Part shown: piece by piece, positions 10,304 to 23,695 of the stretch | How positions within the stretch are numbered: position 1 is the first letter of the stretch | How the letters are laid out: the number at the start of each line of letters is the position of its first letter | DNA from: Arthrobotrys musiformis | Lineage: Eukaryota > Ascomycota > Orbiliomycetes > Orbiliales > Orbiliaceae | Length of the DNA: 64,000 bases | Direction: 5' to 3' | Assembly: GCA_036971715.1 (NCBI GenBank) | Contig: JAVHJL010000004.1 | Location: 1,860,001-1,924,000 of the forward strand | Notes under the pieces: model-generated | Told to the model about the DNA's origin: nothing | Seen by the model: the letters and a program-made list of their open reading frames with translations, nothing else | Database searches by the model: none | Program-made: the position numbers and the translations under genes

Positions 10304-13185
10304 TTATTTTATCCACTGCATACCACTCATTATGCTAAAGATGGCGGACCCTCGAAGATCTCGCGAGTTGGCTGCAGCGAAGACTTCGAATTCTGCATTT
10401 TCGTCTACCACCCACTTCTTGATCTTTTCATTGAAGTAGCCAAGCGCATACTTGTCTATCTTGTATTGCGCAGTCCTTGTCTCTCCAGGCTGCAGCGCTA
10501 CCTTTGCGAAACCTTTCAACTCTCGTACCGGCCGAGGAAGGCCAGGCTTCGAAATCTGTGAAACATAGAACTGAACGGACTCCTTGCCATAGAGATACCC
10601 TGTATTCGTCACGTCAACTGATACCGTGATGTCCTTATGTGGGCTGAATATTGGGCTGGAGACCCTGACGTTGCTATATTCGAAGGTAGTGTAGGAAAGT
10701 CCGAATCCAAAGGGGAATAGAGGCTCGATGTGAGCCTTGTCGTAATGTCTGTAACCAAGCCAGATGCCTTCGCCGTAAAAGACCTGATCGTTCTCGCCAG
10801 GGAAGTTGTGATAGGTAGGAGTATCCTCTAGTCTTTTTGGAAACGTCACAGGAAGTTTTCCGTTGGGATTGACGATGCCAGTGAGGACGTCAAACAAAGC
10901 GTTTCCGAGTTCTTGTCCTTGGTACCAAGCCTATTAAACGTTAGCTCGCTGCACGTATGAAGTAACAAGTGTTGGGGTATTTACCTGCAGAACTGTGGAT
11001 GCTTGGTCAATCCACGGCATGGCAATCGGTGAACCGGATTGGTTCACAACGATGGTATTAGGGTTAGCCTTAAGAACTTCTGAGATAAGCTTGTTCTGCT
11101 CCCCAGGTAGGTCCATTGACTTCATGTCGTAGGCTTCACTCTCCCATTCCACGTTTTTGCCAACAACCATGACGACCACGTCAGACTCTCTTGCAAGCTC
11201 GACAGCTTCACCCAAGAGGTCCGTTTGGACTTCCTCCATGAAGCCAACTCTGGCGCCATCCATGACCTCTTCCCTGTAGAGTTCTTCAAAGTACTCGACC
11301 GGGATTGGATCCATTTCCCTTGAGATTCCCTCTACGACAAGGGTATATGTCTTTCCTGCTTCCATAAACATATCGAACCTCTGCTCTGGCGATGCATAAG
11401 CCATGAAGAGTTCGGACCTCTCCGAGTCCTTCGTCCGCCCCCAAAGCGAAATGATTTCAACGCCATCCACTAACATGCGAGAGGGACCGCAACTCCCTAA
11501 ACTGAAAGTATGCTTTCCAGTTGTATTCGGGGTGATGAGGCCAGTAGCACGGTACGAATACCTCTTCCCAGGGGTAAACGATTTGGGGATGTTGTCGTAG
11601 CATGTAAGCATAGATGTTTTGCGGTGGGAAGCGGCAGCGGCCACGCCGCTTAATGTTGTGTTGCCGAAGAGTTCCATGAAGAGCCCGTGCTGCCCGTTTA
11701 CAGGCGAAACACAGGTTTCGGGAACCAATGGTACCCACTTATTCGACAAACAGCCCGGCGCATGCTTTACCGTCACTGCACCTGGTGCAAAGATGTTGGC
11801 GTTTTCGATGAAAGAATCGTAAGGAGTAGTTCGATAGTGAGGATTTAGGTTAGCTGACCCTCCGCCAGCTGCGACAGAGGCCTTGGAGTTTGGTCCGATG
11901 AAGGCAACCTGCAAGCCCGTTTGTAGCCTGAGTGGGAGGAGGTCGTTGGTGTTCTTTAGGAGAACAATACCATCAGCGGCGGCCATCCGTAAGAATCCCT
12001 GATGCTCAACTCTATTGATAGCCTCTTCGGGTTCTTCGATCCAATGCGGGTACATATGCTTTCCGGTTTTGTAAACCTATATGCCGCAACGTCAGTAAAT
12101 CGATGCATTCCATGGATCGAAAACGGTAAAATCTTACCAACTCGAGAACTCTCTTTGCACTCTTCTCGATAGTCCGCTCTTTAAGGTGTCCGAGGCGGAC
12201 AGCATCGAGGAGCTTCTGGCCTCGCTTCCTCGCCGGACCTGGCATTTCAAGGTCCATACCAGCTTCCAAGCTTGGAACAATACTATTTGTACCAAACCAG
12301 TCACTGATAACGAGGCCGTCGTAGCCCCACTCTTCACGCAAAATCCCTTGGAGCAATCTTTTATTATTACTGGCATAAGTTCCGTTTATCTTTGAATAAC
12401 TTGTCATAAGAGTCCACGGATTGGCTTCTCGGATGGCGATTTGGAAAGGTACTAAGTGCATTTCACGCAAGGCACGCTCTGGGATATGTTGGTTTAAGAT
12501 AAATCGACGAGTCTCTTGATCGTTGGCTACGAAGTGCTTGATGCTAGTGGCTATGCCATGTGACTGAATTGCTCTAATATAGGCAGCTGCGAGTTTGCCT
12601 CCGAGGAAAGGGTCGTCTCCAGAGAAGGATTCGAAATTCCGGCCTCCCAGAGGAGATCGGTGAAGGCATACTATTATTGTAATGGGACGGTTAGCACACA
12701 TGCAAGGTCCTATAGTATGCTCACACGCAAATTGGCACTGTGATGGTTAGAAAAAATACCTGTAGGTGCAAGAAGCACATCTGCTTTCTTATCCTCGACC
12801 TCTGTAGCTAGCAGATGTCCAATACCTTCAACGATAGCAGTATCAAAAGTTGCAGCTAATGACACCGCACTCGGTGTCAAAGCAGCTGTGGTCCCATCTG
12901 TCACGGTGCTACCACGAACGCCAACAGGCCCATCGGTAGTCTGCACAAATCACAAAGTTAGTTCAGTGACACCGCAAATACACATATCACCATCTATATA
13001 TACATATAATGATATGCAATATGGAATATAGAATTCGGACATACCTTGAGGGCAGGGATGCCAACACGAGGTATTGGTGTTGTCCGCCAAACATCGGCAC
13101 CAGAAAGCAGTGATATCTTCTCTTCAAGAGTAAGGCTCTTGACCATCTGCTCCGCCCATGTCTTCGAATCTAAAATCAACTGCAT
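10304..13185 (-). CDS. GH3 beta-glucosidase with PA14 domain (divergent paralogue, no signal peptide)
   Basis: Hydrolyses terminal beta-D-glucosides such as cellobiose. Exons on the minus strand are 13185-13045, 12940-12760, 12670-12138, 12076-10985 and 10930-10304, with phases all consistent, giving 857 aa. The N-terminal (beta/alpha)8 domain has SLTLEEKISLLSG, TDGPVGVRG, HRSPLGGRNFE, SIKHF and the nucleophile motif VISDWFG (Asp near residue 231). A PA14 insert spans about residues 415-560, then the second GH3 sandwich domain (VVVMVVGKN.EWESE, NQSGSPIAMPW) and a C-terminal Fn3-like domain with FPFGFGLSYTTFEY. There is no secretion signal, so it is probably intracellular. Oddities: FSGDDPF replaces the usual SEDP motif, and the loop after VRG lacks the usual phenylalanine-rich CFP-type segment. 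The whole protein diverges clearly from the GH3 at 28787. Confidence 0.93.
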
Positions 13186-16100
13186 TTCGACAAAGGAATT
13201 AAAGGAATGAACAAAGGTAGAATTAGAAAGAAAAAAAAAAGAAGTGGAAGTGGAAGAAGAATGTTATTCTGTCATAAGAGCAATTGGGAAAAATTTTGGA
13301 CAAAAGGGAAGGGTCAGCTCGAGGTAATATATGTAGAGACCGTTTGCGGAACATTCAGTCAGTGCTATGCACCCAGACCGCAGTTATCCCCCACACGATG
13401 GGCTTGTCAGGAGAGATGGGGCGACAGAAAAATGCCACGATATGAAAGGGCATTCTGGGAAAAAGGAAATAAGAACTCAAAGTTTCATAATAACAGAAAA
13501 AAGATAGTGCTAAAAACCTGTGTGAGAGAGTGCACTGCAAGCTTACTTTACTGTTGAAGCAAGGAGAGCTTACAATGACGAAGAGGTTGTGCTACGGCCT
13601 GACCTAGTCGGGCCCATCGCAAAGGCTGGGATGCACATCCCCCGGAGCAACCTCGACCAGGAACACTGGTCGAAGACGTCGCAAGGCTTGAAAAAGAAAG
13701 CATTGAGCCCAGCTCCACTGAGGTTAGTAGCAACGAGAGGATGGAAAGTAACCCCATGCGAATCGAATTGGGCCCAAAGATGTGGTTAATTTCAAATTGA
13801 TTGAAAGCCAATGATATCGAGCTATTCTCATCAAAGGTTTCTGTTAGCTGGGCCTACACACACAACCGGAAACTGCTCAAGCGGGATGCGGTTGGAACAG
13901 AGATGGTGGGCTGTCTTTTTGATACAACCCGGTCAACGGTTTTTTTGTCCGCCACCGATCAGGGTCAAGACACCCGGAAGAGTAGCCGTTGACGCGTGCT
14001 CTGTTCTACCGATTCCGCGGTGTGAAAGCTAGACCGTTGCCCACCATTGGACTGGAACCTTAACACCGCCTACTAAAGCCTGGGGCAAGCAATTAAAGCC
14101 AATCTATGGCTCCATGGCGTTTTCCAGTCAGTCCCCTTCCCAAAGATACGGGCCTAATTTCTTCTTCCCTGGTTCAGGGAGAAAAGAAAAGAAAAAATTT
14201 AAAAGATTCCAACGGAGAAGGAAAAAAAACCTTCAGATTCAGCAGAGTATTAACTGGCGATCTAACTAATAAGATCTGCCTCAAACACTTTCGAATCAGA
14301 TTGGCTAATTGAGGTTAGATCTCCTTTATTCAGCCTGGCTCTCGTCTCCGTCTATTGTCATGATTCGTAGACACCATACGTCGTCGCGAGCTCACATGCC
14401 GGCGCTTGCCAGGACCGGCTGTGAAAATGTCTCCGGGTGAGTCCTCATCGATCCTCGAGCCTCCCGGACAGCCCAGTTCCGCTACCGGTAGACGACTGGA
14501 AAAGAAAACAGGCCGTAGAACAATTCAGTAATACCAGCCGAGGGAGCACATATGTGCCTGGCGGAGACCTTGTTATTAATGTCAATCAATGGTATATTTT
14601 AGTGAAGTCTCATAATATTTTCTTTTCTTTGATTAGCGGTTCCTCACTAATAAAGCAGCAGCGCAAAAAAGTTCAAAGGTTTCAAAAGAAGAACCTTACC
14701 AAATCCATAAGAACGGTAGCGTATCCCGTTGGCTGGAATCATAGAAGAAGAAAGGAAAATTGGCCTTGCAACCGAGTCCAAGGTTTCGATCCTTGTTCGG
14801 CTTTCTTCTGAATGAAGCCAAGCTTTCCAGTGATGTCGACGTCTTGCTTTTTCCGTTCGGCCCGTTCACTCAACCTCTCAACTACAATCAAATGCAACCA
14901 AATCTTTCCATTAGCTGGATTGATTGGGGAATGGCGCCGCACACCGCAAATGGATCGCCCTTTCAGCTGGTTCGATTCTGGTGGGCTGGTCCAGAGCGCA
15001 GCAATTTTTCGGAATAGAATCTCGCGATAAGCCCAAATCGTTTAGCTTAGGAAACCAGCCGAGGGGTAACTTTTGGCGTCCGCCATTCTTTTCTCCGGGT
15101 GTAATAAGATTCGATGATATCAGCTGAGCTCGGATGCTGCACCATACCATGCTGTGCCATCGGCGTGGGTTCATACAGGAGAAGAAAAAAATGAGACCCA
15201 GCTGCGAAAGACCGAAACTGCAACAGTTGTCGTAAAACTATACCCAGATCGTTTCGCATCAAAAGATGGCTTAGTCGTAGGACCCATATGTTAGGTTTCC
15301 TTGCCCATTGCATTTTACTGGATATCTCCCCACTTTGTAAACTTAAGTTGCTAGCCTTCCTTTTTTTTTTCTGTTTCCACGTGGAGATTATGGAGACCAA
15401 CGCCCCCGAGCAGGCATGTTTTTTAGCTTCATGCAAACCGGCTCCAACGCCCGTAATCGAATCTTCTTTGCATCGATGTCGTTTTTAGTGTTGAACAGAC
15501 TTGCAGGCCTTTTGCGTTGGCTCTAGGCCCATACACGGCCAGCCAGGCCCGTGGCCTGGCATCTAAGCGATATGGGGTTTGAAGTTGCATTTGGGCCACT
15601 GGACATGAGGCCAGCGAATATTAATGCATAGCATGGTTGTCATCCCCAACGTACATCCAGCATAAAGATTATGATCATCTGACCAACGTGCGGCATGTAC
15701 GTAAGGTATGTACGTAGTACATATATGTGCGTGTGTATTTAGTATATAGTTGCTCAGATTATGATTGTATACGTGAAGCCTTTATGCAATGGATATACAT
15801 CGTCGTCAACTGGCGCAATTGGCACGGAAGAAAATGAGTCAATTGGACAAATGAAAGCTGTCAGACCTGCAGCCTGCTTCTCGTCCGAACTCATTCTCTA
15901 TTTAAAGAATGTTGAAGCAGTAAGATGATGTAATGGGCGGGTGAGTTATGCACAATATGAAGGAGTTGGGCGCCTGTATGCACGCCCCGCCATCGACAAA
16001 GGGATCAAGGGAATTTGAACTATCGATTGCTCTCCGTCGGTCGTACAACCCCTCGCGGATACGGCTTCGTGTGGAATTTTAAACTATCACAAAACCAGCT

Positions 16101-17745
16101 ACTCCTGATCGATTACGGACTTGATTTCGATAAGTTTCCCCCCCTTGCCTCCGGTCAGGAGCTATTATGTATGCACATGTTATGGTATGGCGCTATCCTC
16201 TCCTCACTCGAAAAAAGGGGTTACCACAAGATCTCATTAACTATCGTTCAGATTCCTCGATCTTTCTCCTTCCGCGAGTCAAGCCCGGAGACCTTGCGTT
16301 TAGCTCTACCTAACGCAGGATATACCTGTATAGTTGACTAACTACCGAGGCCTGGACCGAGCATGGCACAGACTTTAGCTAACGTGATATCGAATTCGAA
16401 GGGGGCGCCTCCTTCCTTCGTCCTTTTTTCTTTTGTCCAGGGTTATTTTGTTTTTATTGCTTCAGGTTCAACGTGCAGCCTTCCAGAAGCACTGCAAAAG
16501 ACCTGGGGGACAGCTGCATCTTGCCCGATCGGATTATTCTGTCGGTTATCGTGGATATTCTTGCGGAAAATTCGAAGCGCTTGAAATAGATTCATAAGCG
16601 AAAACTGGGACTCCTTGTCGCCTCACCTCCCAAAAAGTAATCCTAAATGTATGTCCATGCATCTTGCAAGCTTCAGATATTGCATTCAAAACGAGGCTCA
16701 AGACCGGTCGCACTCGGAAACCGCGAAAAGAAAAAAAAAAGAGCTTTGGATAAAGCAGATATTCAGACGGACTCTGCAGTCTTACCGCATATATGCATGG
16801 GGACGCTGAGCTTGGTCTGAACAAGTTCAACAACGTGCAGTGGGCTTGTGTCCCAAATTAATTAATACGAGAAAATATGCATTGGTGTTCCCGCCTTCTC
16901 CACTTGGCTTTCAACAATCCAACCATTACCATCGTCGATGCTCAACAGAGGAGCAAAATAGCAGCGTCGAAATGTCGTGACCCTGTTCATTTGGTCCGAT
17001 ATTGGAAAAAAGGAAGATGCCTTGTTAGGGGCGTCCTATTGGAGGAATGGCCCAGATCCTGCTGCACTCTGCATGCAAGTGTGAAATTGATCATCTGAAT
17101 ATTTTATCTTCACAATAGTATTTCCTCTATATTATGATATCAACAGAAAGGATCGATATTCGGACCCAGCGTCGGCCAGAATAGGCCATAATCACCCGCA
17201 GCCTGCATATTTCAAATGTGCTGCCCATCCAATCCCATATTTTTCTACTGCTCCGCCTTCTTGACAAGGCGCTATCCACGGCACGATATCTTCATTTATT
17301 TACACCGTATGTGCGTTCATCATGGGTGCTTTCCTGGTTGACCGTTTGAGCTCGGTACGAGATTCCACGGTTCGCGGACGTGACCGCACCGCGAGCGGCA
17401 ACCAAGGATTATTTTCCTGGGCAGGCTGCATTCAACCCCTCAACGATTGGCAGACTCAAAAAATGGCCTGCCAGCACTCCCCACATGTTCGGGATCGAAA
17501 TCCAGGAAACTGCATAACTGTCGGGTTCTCCAGCTATATCATTGGATTGACCAGCTCACGATTATATTCTGTCACGGCGCCACAGCTGAGATATGTTAAG
17601 CATGGGTACTATGCAATGATTGTTTTTTTCTTCTCGTCCTCCCTTTTTCAAGGCTGTAGTATGATGTATGTCTTAAATCCGAGAATTTTGTTCCGAACTG
17701 TCAAAGGGAATGCAAGGCATCGCTTCTAATTGCTAAAGTCTTTGG

Positions 17746-17779
<34 letters not shown>

Positions 17780-20032
17780 CCTTGTTCTCTTGCAAAGATC
17801 TGAGGGTGATCTGAGAGTAACTATACATATTACCAAGCATCGAAGTCATGTTTCGCGCGAGCTTCGGGAAGCATCCGATCAATAGAAGCTGCTGGATTCA
17901 ACTCAGAAGGACGCTCTTGGTCTTGATCAAGTACTGAGAAATCAAGGTTCGCCGGGAGAGGATCCCTCGAACCCACAATCCCTCCGAAGTGACTCCGTTT
18001 CATCCTATTCCCGAATATGTTTATGATCTTCCTGAACCAAAATTCGTTTCTGGTGATCTTCGTATAACCAAGATGGTTAATATCTAAGATCTCGTAGGGA
18101 GCCACTAAATCGTGGAAGCTAGGAAGCACATCCGCTTCCTGGTCTTGTGCAACCATGAGCTTTTGAGTAAGTTACACCGAAATTATGGATATTCTTTAAC
18201 ACACAACGCAGCAGCGCAGAACGGGTCCACATGTCTCATGACGACGCATCCACCTTGAGGATCTCTGGTGGCCATGGCCTACCGTTTGAACATTCCTCGG
18301 ATGCAACGCTCTCCAACCGCGAGGGGGGGTGTTGACAGCCTCACATGCTGGCCAGTGTTCTGGTCTGACAGCTGCTAGCCATAGCTTTAACTGCGACCAG
18401 CAAACCCCCCTAGCCCCCCTAAAACCTTCCCGGAAAACTCGCAAGATTAGTACTCATCACTAATGGTGACATGGAGGAAGCTGTGATGAAAGGCTTCCAT
18501 GGATCCATCTCATCGGGCCTGTATCCCCATCCAATCATAAAATGGCAATGTCTCGCCTGCCCTTTTCACATCTTTGGCTCGTTGGCCGCGACGAAAAAAA
18601 AAAGGGAAGGCCTTGTGTAACGCGAACTCAAAAACCCCAAAAAAATCGAATTTCGAGTTCCATTCCTCCGCAATGCATAACGCAGCTACATAGCTATGTA
18701 TGCATGTCTGCATTGCAACGCCTTGAGTCCCCTCACCTTTGATATCTGCACGAATTCCCCTCGGGTGAGGACCCGATGCTTCCATGCAAAACGTTAAAAC
18801 TTCGGATTGATTGCCCTTTATTGATTGTTGATTCTCAACATATTTCACCCCACCTTGCCAATTGCCCCCCTCCCTCCTGCAAGCCCCGCTGAGAAGTAGT
18901 TGGAAATTGCCAAAAATGGATGAGATCTGATGTCGTCCAATAGAGTCCCTCAAGCAACCATCTTGCCCTCGCTTCTAGGGTGTTAGGCCTATAGGGTCCC
19001 ACTATATCCCTCTCCTCGAATAATCCGGACAAATCGTATTCGTTCCCGAACACCGGCTATATTGAATACCACAGTGCTTTTTCCTAGCACTTCTTTTTAA
19101 GGCAAACCGATTCGGAAGTGCGTAGATGCATGATATCTTGAGAAAGTGACTAGCGATGGATAGCTTGTAACCGCTGTTGTGTCAAACTTTTTTTTCTGCA
19201 TCAAATGTCGGTTACCCGGAATTGGCCGTTTTTCCTGAGGCTTCGGAGCCTAGAGCTAAGAGTTAGGCAAAAGTACGGTTTCGTATGAGACGGCCCGCAA
19301 TCATGCTAGGTGAGTGCTTGTACTGTGATGTATCTACATGGATTAGGACGGCCGGCCGGAAGCGTTAAAAATCAGGTTTGGACATTTGTGGACACTCGTA
19401 GACACTTACCGGCCTGCATGTCTCGAAATCCACTTATGTATATGTAGACGATCAGAATATGGATTGCTAGAAATCAGATGTCGTGACCGTTCGTATCCAT
19501 GGATATCCAAAGCTAGGTAGTGCTGGGAACGAGACCAGGTACTGCTTGTTGAATACTTCCAGGGATATATGGGTCCGTTCGTTCCGGGACCAGCTTTACA
19601 ATACTTGTCTCGTGATAGAATGACATCAACCTGTTCCTAAAATATCTGGGGATGAATTGAAGAAAAGAAGGATTAAGATCCCATTTTTAGGTACCTAGTT
19701 ACAAGTTACTATTCTAAATTGAATTTCGAAAGTTAAAGAGAAAAAAGAAACTTGTTGGAGCGAGTGGCGATTTCCAGGTCGCCCTAAACATAACTCCACT
19801 CTGCAGAGAACAAAACATGCGAGCTCGAATACGAACCGTTGTCGGAATAACCAAGGAAACCAAAAACGACCCGATAACAGAGAACAAAGGAAATCCTGAT
19901 TAAGTGAGTAATTGAACGACCATCCAATGATTTAACGCCACCTTGCATGAACGAAAACCCGAAGAATTCTGCGATATTAGATAACAAAGGAAAATATTTC
20001 AAACGAGGGAATGTCATAGTTATTCAGGAAGT
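13186..20032. other. 6.8 kb intergenic desert upstream of the GH3 gene
   Basis: Probably holds the GH3 promoter nearest 13186 and the flotillin 3' UTR nearest 20032. I recognise no protein-coding gene. Many frames of 60-150 codons exist on both strands, but none shows a family motif or consistent splicing. It contains the 30-base T run at 17750 and GTAC-rich sequence around 15694-15730. Short non-coding transcripts cannot be excluded. Confidence 0.5.
17750..17779 (+). repeat. Poly(T) tract, 30 bases
   Basis: An uninterrupted run of 30 T in the gene desert between the GH3 and flotillin genes. Confidence 0.95.
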
Positions 20033-21810
20033 TTAGATCCCCTTCCCTGAAATTTGCTTTTCAGCGGGTCCACCGTTGGTTTGAGGGACTTGGGCAATCC
20101 AGTTTGGTGGGCGGATACCAGTCTGATCCTCAATGGTGGAGAATAGTGGTGGCAATGTTTGGAAAATGTTGCGAATAGCGGCGGCTGGGTCTCCAGAACC
20201 ACCTTCGCCAGCTGGACCAGTGTTCCAAACATTGATCTTGGGTTGGAGGCCCTTGATCGCCTCGGCGTTGGCCCTGGCGAGTTCGCCGTAAGTGCCCTTC
20301 TCGAGCATCAAGTACCTGAGCAAAGCATCGCTTCCGCCCAAAGCTTGACTGAGTTCACCGTAACTCTTAGCCAAAGCACTGATACCCTCGGCCTCAAGCT
20401 TGCGAGTGATAAGGTTGGCTTGCGCTTCCTTCTCGCGTGCGAAATAATTGGCTTCGGCAGCACGGGTAGCTTGGAGATCTATTGATCAGGGGTAGGTAAG
20501 TATTTGTCTTTTTTTTTCTGATGGGGAAGGGGTTAGAGAACTTACAAGCTGCCTCGACTTCCTTAGTCTTCTTGTAGATAAGAGCATCTGCATCACGGTT
20601 TTGAGTGTAGAACTTCGCATCGGCAGCTTCCTTCTCGGTTTCTCTCTTGGCCATAGCCTTGGTGACATCGGTGGCACGAAGTCTCTCAAGTTCCGTGGCG
20701 GCACGTTTAGCTTCGACATCTTTCTGGAGCTCAGCATCACGAGCTTCGGCGGCACGAGCGGCGCTGATTCTGGCGAGCTTGATATCTCTATCCAACTCGG
20801 TTTGCTTGTTTGTGAAGTCTGCTTCGGCAGCAGCCTTCTCCTTCTTACGCTCCGTCTCCCTGATCGAGGTCTCGGCCTCAATCTTGGAGATCTGTTGTTT
20901 GGTAAGACCTTGCTTTTCCTTCTCACCAATCTCACCCTTCATTCGTGCCTCGGCGACATCAACCCTAGCGGTATTGATAGCCGATTCATGGGCCTTCTGT
21001 GCAAGGGAAGAGAAGTATTGGCTTCCGGGCGAATCTTGCAATTCTTTAACGTTGGCATTATAGATCTTAAGACCGAACTGGGAGAGTTCCTCCTGGACGT
21101 TCGAAATGACTTTCTTCTTGAAGATCTGACGCTCTTTGAAAATTTCTTCCATAGTCAACCCGGAAACGATCACACGGGTTTCACCTTCAATGATACCCTT
21201 GACGATATCTTGAACGTGTGTTTGGCCGGAGGCCTTGGTGCCATCGCGGCCGCCAGTGAGGAGAGTGGCATATTTGACGAGGGCCTCGAGGTCATCAGCG
21301 GGACCAATTGTGAAAACGGCTGGCAGGGCAAATGACAACTTTTCAATTGTCATAGCCTGCAGCTGCAAGCTGAAGTCGAACGGTGTGATGGATATCCGGG
21401 TGACTTTTTGGAATGGAAGGACGAATGCCTTCTTTGCGATCTTGACGCCATCGATGCCTGCACCCGTAAGGGCGAGATATTGATCTGGCTATACGAATTA
21501 TATTTGTCAGTGGTGAGTTCAAATCGCAAATGTATTCTCCGAACAAGTTCGCAATGAGAGATCACAACTCCAAACAACGGCCACAATCGAAGATGTGTTG
21601 CCGTGTTGGATGTGGTGACACCAAAAATGGGAACTAGGGAACCAGCCCATTTTGGGCGATCGGCAGCCGGTCCCCTGACCGCAAACTGGAGCAATCCCAG
21701 CTCGGTGTCGGCCGCGTAACCGGCAACTGAGGGTCGACGGCGTTGCGCGTTGCGATCGCACTGAGCAACGGGAAAATGAAACGTACCTCGGAAATATGAT
21801 ACCACATCAT
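20033..21810 (-). CDS. Flotillin (SPFH/band 7 membrane scaffold protein)
   Basis: Membrane-associated scaffold of sterol-rich plasma-membrane domains. In aspergilli flotillin contributes to hyphal-tip organisation. Exons on the minus strand are 21810-21787, 21488-20546 and 20478-20033, giving 470 aa, close to the usual flotillin length. Exon 1 encodes only eight residues (MMWYHISE) and joins in phase to PDQYLALTGAGIDGVKIAK, a recognisable flotillin N-terminus. The SPFH domain covers about residues 1-180. A long charged Ala/Glu/Lys coiled coil follows (about 185-345), then the flotillin C-terminal region ending near a Gly-rich segment. Two adjacent ATGs start the gene and I took the first. The first intron is about 300 bases, longer than most here. 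The gene shares an approximately 1.9 kb divergent promoter region with the gene at 23696. Confidence 0.93.
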
Positions 21811-23695
21811 GTTAACAGCGGGGAGATTGGTGTCAAGGACTTCTTCTTCTCCTTATTCTTCGTTTGCTAATTGCTGGTGTATGCTCTGGTTTGATACGGT
21901 GTGCGCTGTGGGAGTCGAGTTTTGTCGAAATCAAATCCACCCGTTGGTTAGTGGTCGATGGATCAGGTTATGATTATGTGTACAGAGTAAGATGGGGTTC
22001 GGGATTTGGTGCGGGGTCCCATATTTATATTAGGGAAATGACACCTCAATGGGATCATCCGCAACAGACGAGGCTCAAAACTCAAGAGATCCCTTTGCTT
22101 TGTTTCCTTGTCTGTCGCAAAAGAAGCCCGTTTCTGGGCACAATTTGAAATTTGGACTTTCAGATGCCAATTGCAATGCCCCATTGGCAGATTGCCGCTT
22201 GCTGTTTCGCCCTGGTTGTCAGGTGCGCTATTGCATGCTTGCCCTTGGAAAGTTTACGCCTAGCTAACCTAATTCTCTAGGCATACTCCCTTCGCACATC
22301 CACCGCACAGGCTGATCGGAACTCGGAACCCAGGCCAGGCATCGATGTCAACAGGCCAACGGTGATCATCATTAATTACTCACAGTTCAGTTCAGCTCAG
22401 AAAGTGCCGACTTGGCTGCGGTTTTTCTTCCGAAACATTGCCCTTGATCTTGGACTTTGACCCTGATCTTGACCCGTGTTAACTTCTCTATAGGTTTACT
22501 GCTGGTATACCTCGTGTGGCCAGCCATCTGAGCGTGCGCAGTTCTGATTCTTAGAGAGTTTGATAATATCAGTCTCGTACGTGCTCTGTATGCAAACCGA
22601 AGACGAAGACTAGGCTGCTTAAGCGAACTGGGTTGATGCGGAGTCATGCAAGGTTTAAGCTAGTGGCCTAGGAAATGAGGCTCACCCTTAAACCTCGATT
22701 CACGCCGCCTGGAAGGTTTTGGGTGGGTTTGTTCACAAGGCTGAGCTGATTTCGCCAAAGAGCTCGTCCTTCACGAGTTAACTTTGGGGCACTGCCCCAC
22801 AGCTGCACAGCATTGGTGCGTTCCGACGCTTGTAACTGGAAGTGTCTAAACAAGCGCCTGCAAGCAGTTGCGATGTTTGACTGCCTATTCTGTAGGTTTA
22901 AAATAAACATCTCGTGTATCGATATATCGAATTGGAAGGCCTGGAGAGGGTTATTCGGGCCCTGATATAGTATTGCCTTGCAATAAAGTGGTCTTTGACT
23001 GTCCGTTGGCCTATGCAAGGCATCGCACCCCCAAACGAGGCAACGTTATCCAGCGTTTAAACCAGTATCATGATATAGTCCTCTTTGTAATCCCATGGGA
23101 TCCTGGATTGCATATTTCGCTGGCAAACAGTGCTTAGTACTTACATACATTCATACTTGTGCTTTGGGCCGGCATTTGCTCAGCCCCAATTTATCGGGGC
23201 TCGGAACAAACACCGTCGTTCATCCCAACCCCACCTGATAGGGTCAATATATCGACCAAAGTGAATTGTGAGCAGAATACCGACGTACTAAACCCCTAAT
23301 CGTCTCATAAGCCTTCTTGAGAACATTGCCACGCAGGTACAAGTCACATGGCTTATGATGCAAGATCTTGAGAATCCCTTCATATCGGAGCTTCAGGGTC
23401 TCAAACACCGATAGTTTCTTTGGCCTCCTCGAATATTACCCTTCTTTGTCTAGCGAATGTTAATCAAGACCAAGACATCAAGACGAACATCAACATCGAA
23501 TCAGCCTATCAAAGCCCCAGTCGCTCGCACGACGTTCCGAACTCAAGCATCTTTAGACCTCTAGGTTAGGCGATCTCCATCTCGAAGGTTTAAAACACAT
23601 TTCTGGGAGTCATCGCCGGATATTACCTCAAAGACTCTCCCGAAAGTATAATTATATTCCGACGTCCGACAGCAGCAAACAACACCGTCCGAAGT
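21811..23695. other. Divergent intergenic region, flotillin / BTB-like gene
   Basis: About 1.9 kb between two outward-facing start codons, so it should carry both promoters. I see no recognisable coding sequence. Pyrimidine-rich, CA-rich sequence around 23450-23690 just before the + strand start looks like a 5' leader. Confidence 0.5.

Noticed and set aside
10011..10316. 101-codon minus-strand frame at the end of the first GH3 gene
   Set aside because: It overlaps the GH3 stop region in another frame and has no family signal. It is more likely 3' UTR.
14740..14800. tRNA-like B-box (ggtttcgatcc) near 14782
   Set aside because: No matching A-box, acceptor stem or anticodon arm could be folded around it. 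Similar matches at 14966, 36803 and 45628 failed the same test.
17830..18156. 108-codon minus-strand frame with fairly normal residue composition
   Set aside because: No recognisable domain, no supporting splice structure and no neighbouring exon. It could be a relic, but there is not enough to annotate.
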